15,546 nucleotides of DNA from JALYGK01 sp036259835 (lineage in GTDB: Bacteria; Actinomycetota; UBA4738), in the NCBI GenBank assembly GCA_036259835.1, contig DATABA010000122.1:1-15546 (forward strand), in the 5' to 3' direction. Positions 15,474 to 15,546 of the stretch are shown here, in pieces (the stretch's first letter is position 1; each line of letters begins with the position of its first letter). The notes beneath the pieces were generated by a model that saw only the letters and a list, made by a program, of their open reading frames with translations, had not been told where the DNA came from and did no database searches. The position numbers were made by a program, and so were the translations under genes.

Positions 15474-15546
15474 TCATCTTCGGGAACGACCGCGTGTAGC
15501 GGCGGCCGGCACGAGCGAAGAACGGCGTCTCGACCACGCCCGGCGA
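15313..15546 (-). CDS. Short-chain dehydrogenase/reductase, C-terminal part only
   Basis: The frame is open from the right edge down to TAG at 15315-15313, leaving 77 residues; the N-terminal Rossmann fold and active site lie outside the window. The visible part begins SPGVVETPFF, the PG-V-T motif after the catalytic YxxxK in SDR enzymes. It continues with KPERVASAIVRAIER and ends in a basic, Trp/Leu-rich segment as in SDR proteins of the general DltE/YohF type. Substrate unknown. The last 161 bases overlap the 3' end of the NERD-like gene on the other strand. Confidence 0.8.
   Translation of the reverse strand, partial: SPGVVETPFFARAGRRYTRSFPKMIKPERVASAIVRAIERDAADVFVPWWMTLPARLRGAWPSFYRGLAARFGSGYS

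Overview
The window is a GC-rich bacterial chromosome segment. Many GTG or TTG starts, tight gene packing, large cyclase/AAA/TPR signalling proteins, DUF2330 and a hopanoid operon suggest an actinobacterium, probably an uncultured soil-type lineage. This assignment is inferred from gene content only; no rRNA or other marker gene is present.

Layout. The left part lies on the minus strand. Position 6098 starts a small four-helix membrane protein, followed 22 bases later by a 1139-residue protein (zinc ribbon, class III nucleotide cyclase, AAA ATPase, TPR; 5617-2198). After a 105-base gap comes a secreted YVTN beta-propeller protein that starts at 2092 and runs off the left edge. A 211-base divergent region (6099-6309) separates these from a plus-strand operon at 6310-13546. 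Its genes are yjbQ, a polyprenyl diphosphate synthase, squalene-hopene cyclase, an HpnG-IspH fusion, the radical SAM enzyme HpnH, a six-helix membrane protein and a SAM methyltransferase. Converging on its end is a secreted, membrane-anchored DUF2330 protein (14578-13559). To the right is a NERD-like protein (14736-15473) whose 3' end overlaps, on the opposite strand, the 3' end of a short-chain dehydrogenase cut by the right edge.

How the genes work together. The operon core makes C35 hopanoids. A prenyl diphosphate is built, squalene (made by enzymes not in this window) is cyclised to hopene, HpnH adds 5'-deoxyadenosine, and HpnG removes adenine. The IspH domain fused to HpnG belongs at the other end of the route, where it makes the IPP and DMAPP that feed the prenyl synthase. 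The two downstream genes are unassigned and are candidates for hopanoid tailoring or membrane handling.

The most notable items are the HpnG-IspH fusion, the structured leader in front of yjbQ, the membrane protein and methyltransferase attached to the hopanoid genes, a 319-residue internal duplication in the truncated propeller protein, and a NERD domain that lacks its usual catalytic residues. No tRNA, rRNA, CRISPR array, insertion sequence or prophage gene was seen.
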